Source: Trametopsis cervina (lineage: Eukaryota > Basidiomycota > Agaricomycetes > Polyporales > Irpicaceae). Taken from it: 64,000 nucleotides of DNA. Location: NCBI GenBank assembly GCA_022385755.1, contig MU278375.1, positions 1 to 64,000 on the forward strand, read 5' to 3'. Numbering within the stretch: the first letter of the stretch is position 1; every line of letters starts with the position of its first letter. Both the position numbers and the translations under genes were made by a program. Shown here in pieces: positions 20,156 to 31,764 of this stretch. Below the pieces are notes generated by a model. It ran no database searches and was not told the DNA's origin. It saw only the letters and a list, made by a program, of their open reading frames with translations.

Positions 20156-23100
20156 ATGTTAATCCCTCTAGAATTCATCAACTCTCTTTCCTCCCCCCCA
20201 GCGGGCGTTTCTCTCGGCGACTTCCTTGTGGAACATGTCGCGGACTCCGGACGGGTGAAGACTTTCTTGGACTGCATGCCCACCACGCTTCAGCCCGCAT
20301 TACACTCTCCCGACGACACTAGAGAAGCCATTCGACACGACGAGCTGCGCGAGTTCATTGCAAGCTTTTCTCTACCCTTCTCCCACCCCGCAAGACGTCT
20401 GGGGCCCAACGATCGTGTCATGGTTGTATTGCCGACCACACCCGAGAACGGCGTCGCTCTTCTTGCCCTCGCTAGCTACCACACCACCGCCCCCGTCAAC
20501 GCAACATGTACAGCGTCGGAATTATTTGAAGACGCAGAGCGTTTAGGGGCGAAAGCCGTCTTCTCTACACCAGATGCTGAAGAGCGGCTTGAATTACGAG
20601 AACTGCGCGAGAAGCTTGGCTGTGAAATCATCTACATGCACCAAAGATCGACCGGGCCATGTGGTCTATTCGATATGACACTCATGGACATCCCTCGCGA
20701 GTTCATGTGTGACTATTCGGCTCCGTCTCCGACGCAGCTTCACGGCATGGATGATCAGTCTATGGTACTGCACACTTCCGGTACAAGCGGCAAGAAGAAG
20801 GTTGTTCCTTACACTCTTCGTTCGCTCATTGTGGGAACTTGCGCTGTCATCGTTTCTTGGGATTTGCAGGAAAAGGACGTCAACAGTGCGTAATTTAACT
20901 TGCGAATAGCGTCAACTCTGACCGCTTCGCCAGTGAACATGATGCCTTTATTCCACGTAGGCGGGATAGTACGCAATCTATTCGCTCCCATGCTTTCCGG
21001 TGGTAGTGCTATTATGTGCGCTGGGTTCGATGCGGGAGCCTTCTGGTCACTATCCATGAAGCTCGGCTCTACATGGTGAGCCTACCGTCTACGTATTCGC
21101 GCGCAAGTATTCACTCGTGCGCCATTCTCCAGGTATTACGCTGCTCCGACGATGCATCAGGCTATCCTCAACTCGAAGCCCGACTGTATCGAGCCGTCTA
21201 GGGACACGAAATACCGTCTCATCTGCAACGCCGCTGGCGGCCTGCTCCCTGTGCTTGCACAGGAACTGAAGCGTACCTTTCGAGCTGTGATCCTACCTTC
21301 GTATGGTTCTACGGTACGCTCGACTCTCGTACATGAAAGACTTAGTGAATCTGACAGCTCATACAGGAGTGTATGCCCATCGCAAGCCCACCGACCACGT
21401 ACCAGCTCGAAAGGCCAGGATGTTCTGGTATAGCCTGTGGCCCGTACTTATCCATTCGCGACCCTCTGGATCTGGAGCGGGAGCTCACCACTGGACAAAC
21501 TGGTGCGGTGTGTGTCCGTGGGATTCCCACGTTCACCGGCTATGAGACGGTCGCAGACCGCAGCGTACCGCTCGATCGGTCCGCTTTTTCGACAGAAGGG
21601 TGGTTCGACTCCGGCGATTGTGGTTACATGGACAAGGATGGCTACCTTTTCATCACAGGACGCTCGAAGGAGATCATCAACCGTGGTGGCGAGGTTATAT
21701 CCCCATTCGAGATCGAGGAAGCCATCCTAATCGTCGCCAAGTCCCGCGTTAACACTACCATCGCCTTTTCTGTGGACCACGATATCCTTCAAGAGGCGAT
21801 CGGCGTCGTCATCGTTCCCCAGCCCAATGTGCCGCGTATATCCCTCAATGAGCTTCAGGATCTCCTCAAGGATCATCTTCATCCCGCGAAGTGGCCGTTC
21901 GTTGTGGTATACATGGACGACTTACCGAAGAACAATGCTGGCAAACCTCTTCGTATCAAGCTTGCGTCGCGGTTGGATTTGGGTATGACTACGGATGCCC
22001 TCGCTCCCTTAGACAGGCATTACGAGGCAATAGCTCCAGATAAGAACGTTCCACTCTCTCAACCCATTCCTTGTTCTCGGGTAGCATTCGACATCGAAGC
22101 CACCTGTAGCGCCATCGCGGACATTGTCGGCGTAGAAGACGTCGCTGCTCGCCGACACGATGGCTATTTGGAGGCCTTCGTATACGTGTCCGAAACCTCT
22201 CTGGACGCTGGCACCATTAGATCTTCCCTCCGTGCCGTGCTCGACGGATATTGCATTCCGGACTCACTCTATGTCTTCGACCAGCCCCTCCCGATGACGC
22301 ATCACCAAGTCGATTTCAAGGCCATCGAGGAGATAGTTGAGCGCAACAACGCTTCGAAGATGTCTCCTCGTGCGCTGCTTGTCCGCGATATCGTCGCCGA
22401 ATTGCTTTCGAAGGATCCGGCCCTCATTTGTGGAGAGTCCGACTTCTTCCTGCTCGGCGGGAACTCTCTACTTTTGGGACGGTTGGCTTACAGCATCCGT
22501 AAGGAGACTGGTGTATCATTGAAGGTCGCCGACCTGTTCAACCACAGCACCATCCAAGGCCTCGCAACCCTGATAGATACCGAAACCATTCACATCATGG
22601 CTCATGCCTCCGGTGCCGATGATTCCACCGTCGATGGTTTCGCGTCGGAGAAATACGACGGAGTGGTGTTCGGAGAAGAGTATCAGGACGGACAGTACGC
22701 TGCAGGTCGCAGCCAACTCCATCCCCTCGTGCTCATTGTTCAAGCTATTCCTCTTCTCTTCTTCTATCCACTCAAGGCGGCTTGGAACTGTGAGTACATC
22801 AAAGACACGTCTTCGATACATCTCTGACTGCTTTATAGGGACTGTCATCCTGGTCATGCTCGCCTTTCTCGCCGACTATTTGGACCACGATTATTGGACT
22901 CGCGCGGTTGCTTTGATCGTGTCCATACTCGCTGCCCGTCTGACTTCTCGCATTATATGCCCCATCGCCGCGGTCTGCGTGAAGTGGATCGTGATCGGTC
23001 GCTACAAACCTGGCCTGTACCCGATGTGCGTATTTGCTGTTCCTCCTCAACCCACAGCTCGCTCATGGTTTGTTTAGGTATGGCAATTACCACCTGCGGT

Positions 23101-25333
23101 GGTGGATCGTCAACGGCTTCATCCGCTCATCAGGGCGTGGGTTCTTTGCTCTTCACCCTCGCCTGCTGAATATCCATTGTTGGCTACTTGGCGCCTCCGT
23201 GGGGAAGGGTGTCTACATCGACCAGACGGCGGCTCTGGGCGAGTTCGATCTGCTGACCTTTAAGGATGGCTGCAAGATCGACAAGGCTCTCATCCGAGGC
23301 TTTTGCGTAGAGCGCGACGGATACTTCCGCCTCGCTCCGATCGTCATAGGCGCAAATGCAACGATTAACACGTACACGCAGATCGCCCCCGGGGCTGTCA
23401 TTGAAGACAACTCTGTTTGGGGACCACACGCCTCTTCCCACGAACATCCTTCCCCAGATGAATTTGTCAAGTACAACAGAGTGACCTTCCGCAAGCCGGC
23501 CGTCATACTGCGAATACTGGTTGCGGCACCCATCATCGTTACCATCAACTTCATCTCCTACATCCCTTGGTTGGCCGCCATATACGGCATGGTCAGCTCT
23601 ACAGACATCATTTCGCCGGGTTTGAACTCTATCGAGTCCGTGATCTCTTGGTTCTCACATCCCAACCGGGTCGCATACCACGCGCTAGCTCGTGTACTCC
23701 GAGTTGTCGCCACTCCCCTCGTACAGGTGTTCTTCGGCATCATTGTCAAGCGGCTCATGGGACTTAACAAGGAGGGTTCAGCGGAAGAAGTAACCCAATT
23801 CATATTGTTGAGACGTTACATCAACCAAACCCTCCTGTCTCAGCATACCCTGAAGCACGCGTTCGACGTGCTAGGAACGCATTACGAAGCCACATCCGTA
23901 CGTCATGTTTCTTTACATTCACTTCAGACTGTTCTCACGACTTCTCCCAGATTGTATTCAGAGCTATGGGTGCAAAGGTCGGCAAGCGTGTCTACTGGCC
24001 AGGGTCTGGGATTTACTGCCCCGATCCCGAGCTACTTGACATCGGCGATGACGTGGTATTCGGCTCGCGCTCTGAGCTCTTCACTACAGACAACATCGGC
24101 TCTGACAAAATCACGGTCGGCCAGGGAGCCATGATTGCTGATCGAGTTGTGCTCCTCCCGGGGTCGAAAGTGGGCAGACGGACAGTCATGGGCTCCGGGG
24201 CCCTTGGCAGGCGCAACGGCACTTACGAGGATGGTTCAACCTGGATGGGCAATGATGGAGGAGAAGCCGCGATGTAAGCCTCTTTTATGTCATATGGTCT
24301 TCTCCGCTCATACGTCCCTATCAGGTTCTCGAAGGGTCTAGGTATAGAGTTCGACCCAGACACTATCACCCCGTTCGGAAAGGCCTTCTACAAACGTACA
24401 GCTACCTACTTCGTCCTCCCGTATTCCCTCCTGGTCCTCATCAACATCATCGTGTCGGCTGGTTCGGCCGCGTTCTGGTCTATTCCAGCCGTAGCCGCCG
24501 CTCAAATACTCAATCAGCTCATCGAACGTTTACCGCACGCGAACATATTTGCAACTCACTGGTATCGACCAGGCATCCTGTACGGGCTTATCGCTGCTGC
24601 GTTCGTGGTTTTCCTGTTCATCCAGTCCATGCTCGCTATGGCGTGGGTGATCGGAACAAAATGGGCTGTGATCGGTCAACGCGTTGAGGGCACTTGCGCC
24701 TGGGATACGCATTCATACTGTACGTTTTCACAAATCCATGTCATGCGTCCGATCCTCATGTTCCCGATCACACAGGCCAGCGCTGGCAGATCCACCTAAC
24801 ACTGGCTCGACTCCTGTACAGAGGACATGGAAACGGCGGTGTGCTTGCCCCGATTACTGGCTCTGCATACATCGTCTGGTTCTATCGTGCGCTCGGCGCG
24901 AACATAGGCAAGAATGTCAGTATTTGGGCTGGCGGCAGGCCGGGCCTTATGACTGAGCCCGATCTGGTCACTTTGGGAGACCGAGTTTCACTGGACGATT
25001 GCTCTGTGGTCGCTCACATCAACTCGCGAGGTAAATTCGCCCTCAACAAGTTATCAATCGCTACCGGGTACGTCGATACCTCCTCTTTATCGTCCCTCAG
25101 ATACTGATCAATTACACAGATGCGCATTAAGGACAGGCTCTCGGCTGTTATCCGGTGCACACATGGAATCCTACAGCATGCTGTTGGAACATGCGTTGCT
25201 CGCGTCCGGAGACATCGCAGAGAACGGTGCCATTTATGCCGGGTGGCCCGCACGCCAGTTGGATGAGAGGAGAGCGTCGCTGGTGACAGTAGTCGGTCGT
25301 GAGGAACCTGTGAAAACGTTATCCAAAGTCTAA
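20156..25333 (+). CDS. NRPS-like adenylation-carrier enzyme with membrane/beta-helix C-terminus
   Basis: Exons 20156-20885, 20934-21075, 21133-21313, 21367-22789, 22839-23025, 23078-23897, 23951-24273, 24325-24719, 24776-25067 and 25120-25333 join to 1568 aa. Residues 1 to about 600 form an AMP-binding adenylation domain: LHTSGTSGKKK (about 205-215), SYGSTE (about 347), GWFDSGDCGYMDKDG and GRSKEIINRGGE (about 429-461), and the catalytic-lysine motif NNAGKP (about 539). A carrier domain has LGGNSLLLG with its phosphopantetheine serine near 717. The remaining approximately 750 residues alternate hydrophobic helices with three hexapeptide-repeat blocks (IGANATINTYTQIAPGAVI; VGQGAMIADRVVLLPGSKV; VTLGDRVSLDDCSVV). 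This matches the C-terminal domain of Pls/PosA-type NRPS-like proteins (TIGR02353), including bacterial epsilon-poly-lysine synthetase. It probably activates and joins a small carboxylic or amino acid at a membrane; the substrate is unknown. No condensation, reductase or thioesterase domain is present. Confidence 0.93.
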
Positions 25334-25933
25334 TTACGCAACTAACCTAATACCCATACGCTATGCTTGCGTGGCGGTTATAATACAAACTTTCCATTAG
25401 TACCTACAGTGTAGACTTGCTATAATTACGAAATCTTTTATTGCTAAGTTCTGGATGCGAATCAGCGAGCCGAAGCGAGGTATTAGTATGTCACATTCCG
25501 TACATCATGCCAGAATGATTTGAGAGACTAGTAAGCCGGTGCATCGTGCAACGTCGTATAACAATTTTCGTATTGAAACTAGGTGTTCCCCAAGTATCCA
25601 ATCAACTGGCGCACATTGCTCGCATTAATGCCCTGCGTCCGGTCGGTCATACTGCTCACCTGCGGTGTCAGGCCGCTCTGTTACTGTGATGTACATAAGA
25701 CTGATTGACCAAGGGTGAATAGAGTATTGTGTGGGGCTATTTGGAATGCAGACCCGTGCACTGACAGTAATAGTCGGCTCGAGCCAATGGACGGCGTCGC
25801 GTTCTCTGCTCAGGACGACGCCCCAGCTTTCCCACGCTACAAACTAATAAACCACATCCTACTCGTCCGCTCCGATGTCGCTGTATGCTATAAGAGCTTC
25901 ACCGGTAATTCTGCAGAACTTCATCTTGAACTC
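25334..25933. other. Intergenic gap between NRPS-like and nucleotidase genes
   Basis: About 600 bp holding the 3' end of the NRPS-like gene and the promoter of the nucleotidase. The nucleotidase frame stays open upstream of the chosen ATG to about 25715, but that extension shows no family similarity. No repeat or RNA gene was seen. Confidence 0.5.
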
Positions 25934-27140
25934 ATGTCGACATACGCTGCAGAAAAACAGGTTGCCATCGCCGCCGTCAGACGTGCCTGCACTCTCACCG
26001 CCTCCGTCTTCAACAAGCTCGTGAAGAATGAGACGCTGACCAAGGACGACAAGAGCCCCGTAACCGGTTCGTACTGTAGCATAGCTATCGTCAGACGACT
26101 CTGATCCATTCATTAGTTGGCGATTTCTCTGCTCAGGCCGTTATTAACACCATCCTCAGCCACGCCTTTCCGGATGACGGTATTGTAGGGGAGGAGGACG
26201 CCGCCGATCTTCGTGAAGAGTCAGGGATCGCCTTGAGGAACCGTATTGTCGAGCTCGCGAATGAAACAATTACAACCCCTCTTCAGCCAGGAGAGGAGGA
26301 CACTTGGGGGCTGGGTCCCACCTACGCACAAACTCCCGAGGAGATCATGGACACCATCGACCGCGGTAACTACAATGGCGGGCGGAGAGGGCGTAAGTCG
26401 TCCTAGTTTACCTGTGAAACTTGCTAGTTGATCACTAGTATAGGTTTCTGGACGCTTGACCCTATCGATGGCACCAAGGGCTTCCTGCGGGGCGAGCAAT
26501 ATGCTGTCTGCCTCGCACTCATCGTCGACGCCCGCGTCGAGCTCGGCGTAATCGGTTGCCCAAACCTCCCCGTGTCCGCCTCAAACTCGTCCGGCGAACG
26601 TGGTTGCGTATTCGTCGCTGAGCGCGGCTATGGCGCATACCAAATCCCCCTATCACCCTCTACCACAACACCTCCCGTGAAGCTTACGATCCCAAGCTTC
26701 TCCCAAGCCGACCTGAACTTGCTTGAGAGCGTAGAGAAGGCCCACGCGAAGCTGTCTTTCAACGAAAAAGTAGCTCAGGTACTCGGGATCACGAGGGAGC
26801 CCACTCGCATGGACAGCCAGGCCAAGTATTGCTCGCTAGCGAGGGGCGACGGCGGCGTGTATCTGCGTATGCCCACAGGTGCTGGCTATAAGGAGAAGAT
26901 ATGGGTACGTAGTGTTTTTCCCCGATCTGCGCGTGATTCTAATAGCCCGTACAGGATCACGCACCAGGCTCCGTCTTGGTGGAGGAAGCCGGTGGCGTGA
27001 TCACCGACTCTCGAGGCGAGCCGCTTGACTTTGGCCTCGGACGCACGCTTGGCGAGAACTATGGGTTCGTTGCGGCGGGTAAAGAGGTCCATTCTCGTGT
27101 GCTTGAGGCAGTGAAGAAGGCGAAGGAGCTTGAAGCATGA
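25934..27140 (+). CDS. MET22: 3'(2'),5'-bisphosphate nucleotidase (PAP phosphatase)
   Basis: Four exons (25934-26066, 26117-26392, 26444-26904, 26955-27140) give 351 aa, the usual length of yeast Met22/Hal2. The enzyme removes the 3' phosphate of adenosine 3',5'-bisphosphate (PAP) and PAPS, protecting sulfate assimilation; it is Mg-dependent and inhibited by Li and Na. Inositol-monophosphatase-family motifs are intact: KDDKSPVTVGDFSAQA (about 42), the metal site GEED, LDPIDGTKGF (141-150) and WDHAPG (290-295). The start was set at the ATG giving MSTYAAEKQVAIAAVRRAC, matching the family N-terminus. The gene follows the NRPS-like gene in the same direction and converges with the FHA gene. Confidence 0.95.
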
Positions 27141-27566
27141 TTGAACACTAATGTATCATAATAAGGAGCGTATTCAGGTTTGTTCGTTGTGTTATATATG
27201 CGTCTTTCTCTGATGTTTCTTGATAGGCTAATGTGTAATACATAAGATAACAGTTACAGTTGCTAGTATACAAGCAGACTTATGATTGGCATGCGTATCA
27301 CAAAAGAATCCCATAAATCGCCCAAACATCTGAGACAGGCGGTGAAACAGTTCAGTAGTGGTTGGTCTTCCCTGATTCCCTCGCGCAATTATGTGAAAAT
27401 GCCAAGCATAGCGCAGCTCTATTTCTGATAGGGTACCCCATAAGGTCCATAAACTCAAGCACAACATTGTGCTGATAATCTCCTTCATATACACTGATTG
27501 TTACATACAACACCCGGGGTAGCGTACAATATAAATACAAAAGAAACAAAGAACGTCAACGGCCCT
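27141..27566. other. Convergent intergenic region
   Basis: The 3' flanks of the nucleotidase (plus strand) and the FHA protein (minus strand) meet here. No gene or distinct terminator structure was recognised. Confidence 0.5.
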
Positions 27567-29448
27567 TCAACTGAACGCAAGGGCAGACCATGTTGCGACA
27601 GCGCCCACCGCAGCGATCGCCGTCGTCTTTGCCACTCCCGACACAACTCGCATAGCCAGCGATCGTTGACGCTTGATCGGGCGCGACGGTGCGTCGTGAG
27701 TGGTAGCACTTGGAGTCGAAGAGTAGACTTCGTCTTCCTCCAACTCGTCTCGCTTGCGCTTCAGAGTAGTTGAAGAGCTCGCCTGCGCGGCGTGAGCCTC
27801 GCACATAGCTACGCGAGGAATAGACAGGGCAAAGACACTTACGGTTTCTGCGTGCTTCTGTGCGAGTGCTTTTGCCTCGGCAACAAGGACTTCCGCCTCA
27901 GCGAACTTTGCCTTGATTGCCTCCTGCTCCTGCTTCCTTTCAACTTCAAACGCTGCGCGGATCTCCTTCAGAGCCGCTGGAATCGATGGATGGTTATGTT
28001 GACCACGACACGAAGAGTAAGGAGGAGTGTTATACGTACCTTCGACGATGGTCTTCACTTCGGTTAGCTGGGACTCGACCGGCGGCGATTTGATGACTGG
28101 TGCAGCCTCAACCGTCGGGCGCTGTTCCGTGTTGTTCGTAGATATCTGTGCTTCTTCGATGCGAATGTTGATCTGCTCGATATCGGAAGCAGGGTCGCTC
28201 TCTTGGAGAGGCTGAGCCCCCATGGCTTCATCAGGTATGTGAAGCATAAACTCGCTGTGAGGTGATGACTCGCGGGATTCGGAAGAAATAACACATCGAT
28301 GGTGACTAGCATCCATGATGAAGTCGGCTGGCAGCCAATGCGCATACTCTTGCGACCCTTCATCCTCTTGGTTATGGTTATGATCGTTATCGCAGTCGAT
28401 GATATCGAAGTCGATAATGGGGCTTGAGGGGCTCAGCACGACTGGTTGTGCGGCTAAGGTCTCACGAGTGACGACGGTGGGCCACGCGCCGACTACACTC
28501 TGTTCGGGCTGAGACTGCGACGGCTGCGGAGCCTCCACCTCCATTACAGAAGGCGACCTCGAAGGCGAGGCCGAGGATACGTTGATCGGCGAATAACGAT
28601 TCCATATGGTATCTGCTTCCTCGGAGGGATAAATGCGCGGTAGGAACGAGCGTAGCAACCCCAGACGGGCAGGTTCGCAGGCCGGCAATATCGGCGGGAG
28701 TGTGCAATTAGCTAGTGATCTGAATGACGACGGTGCCGGGAGCTCCTCAATGTCGGACTCGTCATCAGAGGAAGAAGAAGAGTACGAAGCGGGAGAAGAC
28801 GCTAAACCGTACCGCCCCGTGCTACCGCTACGGGTAGGCGTGCCAGGGCTGGAGACAGCAGAGGGCGTCGCAGAGGTCATTGGGAGAGATGGAACAGGGA
28901 AGATGAATTGCACTCGCGCAACCACTGGCTGCACGAGTGTCTCATCACGCCCGACACTCTTGCCAAAGGTGACGACGTCTCCATCTCCCAGGAAGGTCAC
29001 GGTGTCGGGTGCAATCATCCTTGGGACAATTTCGCCCGGCTTCTGCACGTAAGTTCCATGGTGCGATTTGAGGTCAGAGATATAAACCTAAGCAGAGTAG
29101 TGAGACATGTCTGGTGGGTCGAGAGAATGCACGACAAAGACGCACGCTTCCAGACTCAGCCAGGGCGATCTGTGCATGCTTACGACTGATCACCGGGCAT
29201 CGAAAGAGAGCAGTGCCATCTGCAGTCTCAGCACTGTGTTTCGTTTGGGTGGGTTTACGACCGATGTTCACAATCTTCGTCTTATCCTTCATGAATGTAA
29301 GCACCTGGGCAGGCTCTTCGCCATTGGGCTCGATGTGCAGCTGAAACCCTGCAGGCGCAAGCATCCGAACTGCTGCCTGAAATGCATTACGAGCACACGT
29401 ACCTGCTACTGACTTGGAAGGACGCATAATATCGGTCGAGAACAACAT
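27567..29448 (-). CDS. FHA-domain protein with coiled coil and C-terminal hydrophobic tail
   Basis: Exons read from 29448: 29448-29146, 29087-28040, 27976-27843, 27782-27567, giving 566 aa. The N-terminal FHA phosphothreonine-binding domain shows IGRKPT (62-67), ISRKHAQIA (87-95) and SDLKSHHGTYV (about 105-115), followed by LGDGDVVTFG. A long acidic Ser/Pro-rich linker (about 160-420) leads to a charged coiled coil (AAFEVERKQEQEAIKAKFAE). A basic segment (PIKRQR) is followed by a final ~20-residue hydrophobic stretch (VAKTTAIAAVGAVATWSALA). The FHA, coiled-coil and tail-anchor order recalls SLMAP/Far9-Far10-type proteins of STRIPAK complexes on the ER or nuclear envelope, but primary similarity was not established. 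The last two introns (63 and 60 nt) are multiples of three and could be retained. Confidence 0.82.
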
Positions 29449-29504
29449 GGTGGTCAGGAGGCGAGCAGTAATCGTCCAGGAAGCTGCGCCGGTCCCACAT
29501 GAGC

Positions 29505-29521
29505 GTCACGTGATACGTGAC
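29505..29521. promoter_or_regulatory. CACGTGA/ACGTGAC double box upstream of the FHA gene
   Basis: GTCACGTGATACGTGAC lies about 57 bp upstream of the FHA-gene start codon. It contains one complete CACGTG E-box and an adjacent ACGTGA half, so it is a plausible bHLH-factor site (Cbf1-like). The functional role is inferred. Confidence 0.35.
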
Positions 29522-30756
29522 TCATTAGGATGTATTGCCTTCTGAGACGACCAAGTCGGACATCCATCGTATACCATGGTGACTACACCTCCGTAAGTAC
29601 TTACATATCAAGTACACGCTAATATGTCTACGAATGATATACATTCAGCTGAAGCCGTACGTCTGCACAGAACTCGGGAAGTATCGGCAGGACTAAGACT
29701 GCTATACTACCTCGCAAATAAACTCTTCCTATCGGCACGATCTCCGTGAATGCGACTTATCTTTGCGACACATTCTAGATCATTATCATAGGCAGCGCTT
29801 TTGTTTCAATGGTATCATGGACTACCAGAAAACATCCCTGTAAGACTCTTCACGTCTGCTTGAACGCAACGGCCCCCCAACGCTCATTGTTCGAGGCCAA
29901 CGTGCACGGAGCAGACACTGATAAGACCGCTTCGCTGGACATTACATATGCTCTGCCACACTACATCTTACATGTGTCCAACACTAGCCAGAGCCAGAAA
30001 CGCCTCTAACAGTCAACTCACGACATGGCTGGTTCAGGCACTCACCCAAGAAAGCCCAGATGATGCTCAGGTATCTAGTATCTGTGACAAGCGTCATGCA
30101 TTGTTGATGGATGAAGATCAGTAACAAATCCAGTCAAGGACAGTGGCAGATTGCAGATTGGTCGACGCCGTGTTGTAACGATCTACGCTTTCAACTTGTT
30201 CATTTTGTAAATGATGGTTGTAGGGGCCGTTGAAACCAATATCTGAGCACAGGTGAGAGTATGTTTTTCAACGCGCACTTCCATAGCATTTATTGAGTCA
30301 TATTACATAGGTTGTGTAGGGCGTAGAGTCCTCTGGATTATGTCAACATGTATATCTAGGATGGATTTCTTTGCCGCCCGTGCAGCCACTGCTCGCACCA
30401 TGACACTGTGGCACTGCTTCCGTATCCTAAGAAGTCGCACAACACAGTGCAAGTCGGTACCTGACTCACGCCTACAATGACACCGAATACCTATCTGGCT
30501 GACGGTTCTCTGTCTCGCAATAAGTTCGCGCACTGCCCCGACTTGATCCTTACGCGATATCGCCGAGGGTTCCTTGGGATGCTTTGTTTCAGTTATTTTC
30601 GTGACTTGTATAAAGGTGAGTAGCCCTTCTGCATGTCCTTCACCAACAACATCTTCTCCTTCCAACTTCACCTTCAGCATCTCTTCGCCTAACCTATTTT
30701 TTCTACTACATCTTAACTTCACTTTTACCACCAGAACCATCTAATACAACCTCACC
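29522..30756. other. Intergenic; promoter of the secreted-protein gene at its right end
   Basis: No coding gene is supported. Near the right end TATAAAG (about 30609) is followed by a C/T-rich leader (30620-30756) immediately before the secreted-protein ATG, the usual look of a strong fungal promoter. Confidence 0.45.
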
Positions 30757-31397
30757 ATGTTTTCTCGCTTCTTCATCCTTGCCACATTTTCCGCCATGTC
30801 TCTCGTAGCCTCTGCAAGGCGTCACAGCGATGTTCGCTCTCCCGCCTACGTTGACCTCGGTGTCGAATCACTGGCCCGCCGCACACTCACTGGTCAAACT
30901 ATCGCGTTCTCCTGCTATGGTGGAGGCGGCGATTGTGAATGCCCCAGCGATCTGAACGGCGACAGCGGCGTCCTGATCAACGTCTATCCGGGATTCCAGT
31001 GTGCTTACGCTGGTGGTGCATGCACTTGGGATGACAAGGCAAGCTCATTTCATCACTGCAATACTTTCCTGTGCTGACTCTATATTCTCAACGAAGACTG
31101 GCGCTCTGCAGAACACTGCGCAGACGAACTGTCCGTCAACTGCCGCATGTAGTCTCGCAGGTGGCTGCTCCTGCCCCCGTGACAACAACGGCGATACCGG
31201 TGTGCTGATCAACCAGTTCACCGGCTACCAGTGCGCCTATGCTAAGGGAGCCTGCACTTGGGACTATGTAAGTGCACTATGGCTAGTTGGTAAATCTTGG
31301 CTTATTTTACCGCATCCAGGATGGCAATCTGCAGAACACGGCGCAGACGAACTGCCCCAAGGCCGCGAAGTGCAAGCAGTCGGGACAAGACTCTTAA
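30757..31397 (+). CDS. Small secreted cysteine-rich two-repeat protein
   Basis: Three exons (30757-31038, 31097-31267, 31320-31397) give 176 aa. A signal peptide (MFSRFFILATFSAMSLVASA) is followed by a short propeptide-like segment ending in ARR. Two copies of a Cys-rich unit follow: C-CP-D-NGD-GVLIN, then QCAYA-GACTWD, then LQNTAQTNCP. Each unit is interrupted by an intron at the same place after TWD. The first intron starts with GC rather than GT (AAG|gcaagc...aag), chosen because only it restores frame and repeat alignment. The product is exported and probably disulfide-rich; an effector, surface or lectin-like role is possible, but no family was recognised. A TATA box and pyrimidine-rich leader suggest good expression. 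Confidence 0.82.
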
Positions 31398-31764
31398 GGA
31401 TCCTCGCAGTTGATGATTGATTTGCTACCGCTCGCGATGAAGCGAATTTATCTTGGATGTGCTACTTTTATTTATCTATTGTCTCGAGAAGAGAACCGCT
31501 CCTTAGTACTTATTACACCCTACCATTCGCCGTCCTTGGAGTAATATCACACACCCCGTGTTTGATTGTTACCTAGCGTCACTTTGTGACGTACCACTGT
31601 GACATGACGCGTATTGCAGTCGCGTGTAAGGTGACGTCACCTCAAGTGTCCCACTCTCCACAAGCTGTCACCATCACCCTCCTTATATACACGCGCGTTT
31701 CTAACAATGCCCCCTCAACAACCTTTACGCTCTACCATACCACCAAACCTACTTCATTATCATC
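31398..31764. promoter_or_regulatory. Promoter region with CRE-like palindrome GTGACGTCAC
   Basis: The 10-bp palindrome GTGACGTCAC at 31631-31640 contains a full CRE/ATF site (TGACGTCA). Further half-sites (GTGACG, TGACGC) lie at 31585-31615, and a TATA-like TATATAC at about 31685. All are upstream of the membrane-protein ATG at 31765. A bZIP activator is a reasonable inference. Confidence 0.45.

Noticed and set aside
20156..29448. A secondary-metabolite gene cluster
   Set aside because: The neighbours of the NRPS-like gene are a housekeeping nucleotidase and an FHA protein; no tailoring enzyme, transporter or pathway regulator adjoins it.
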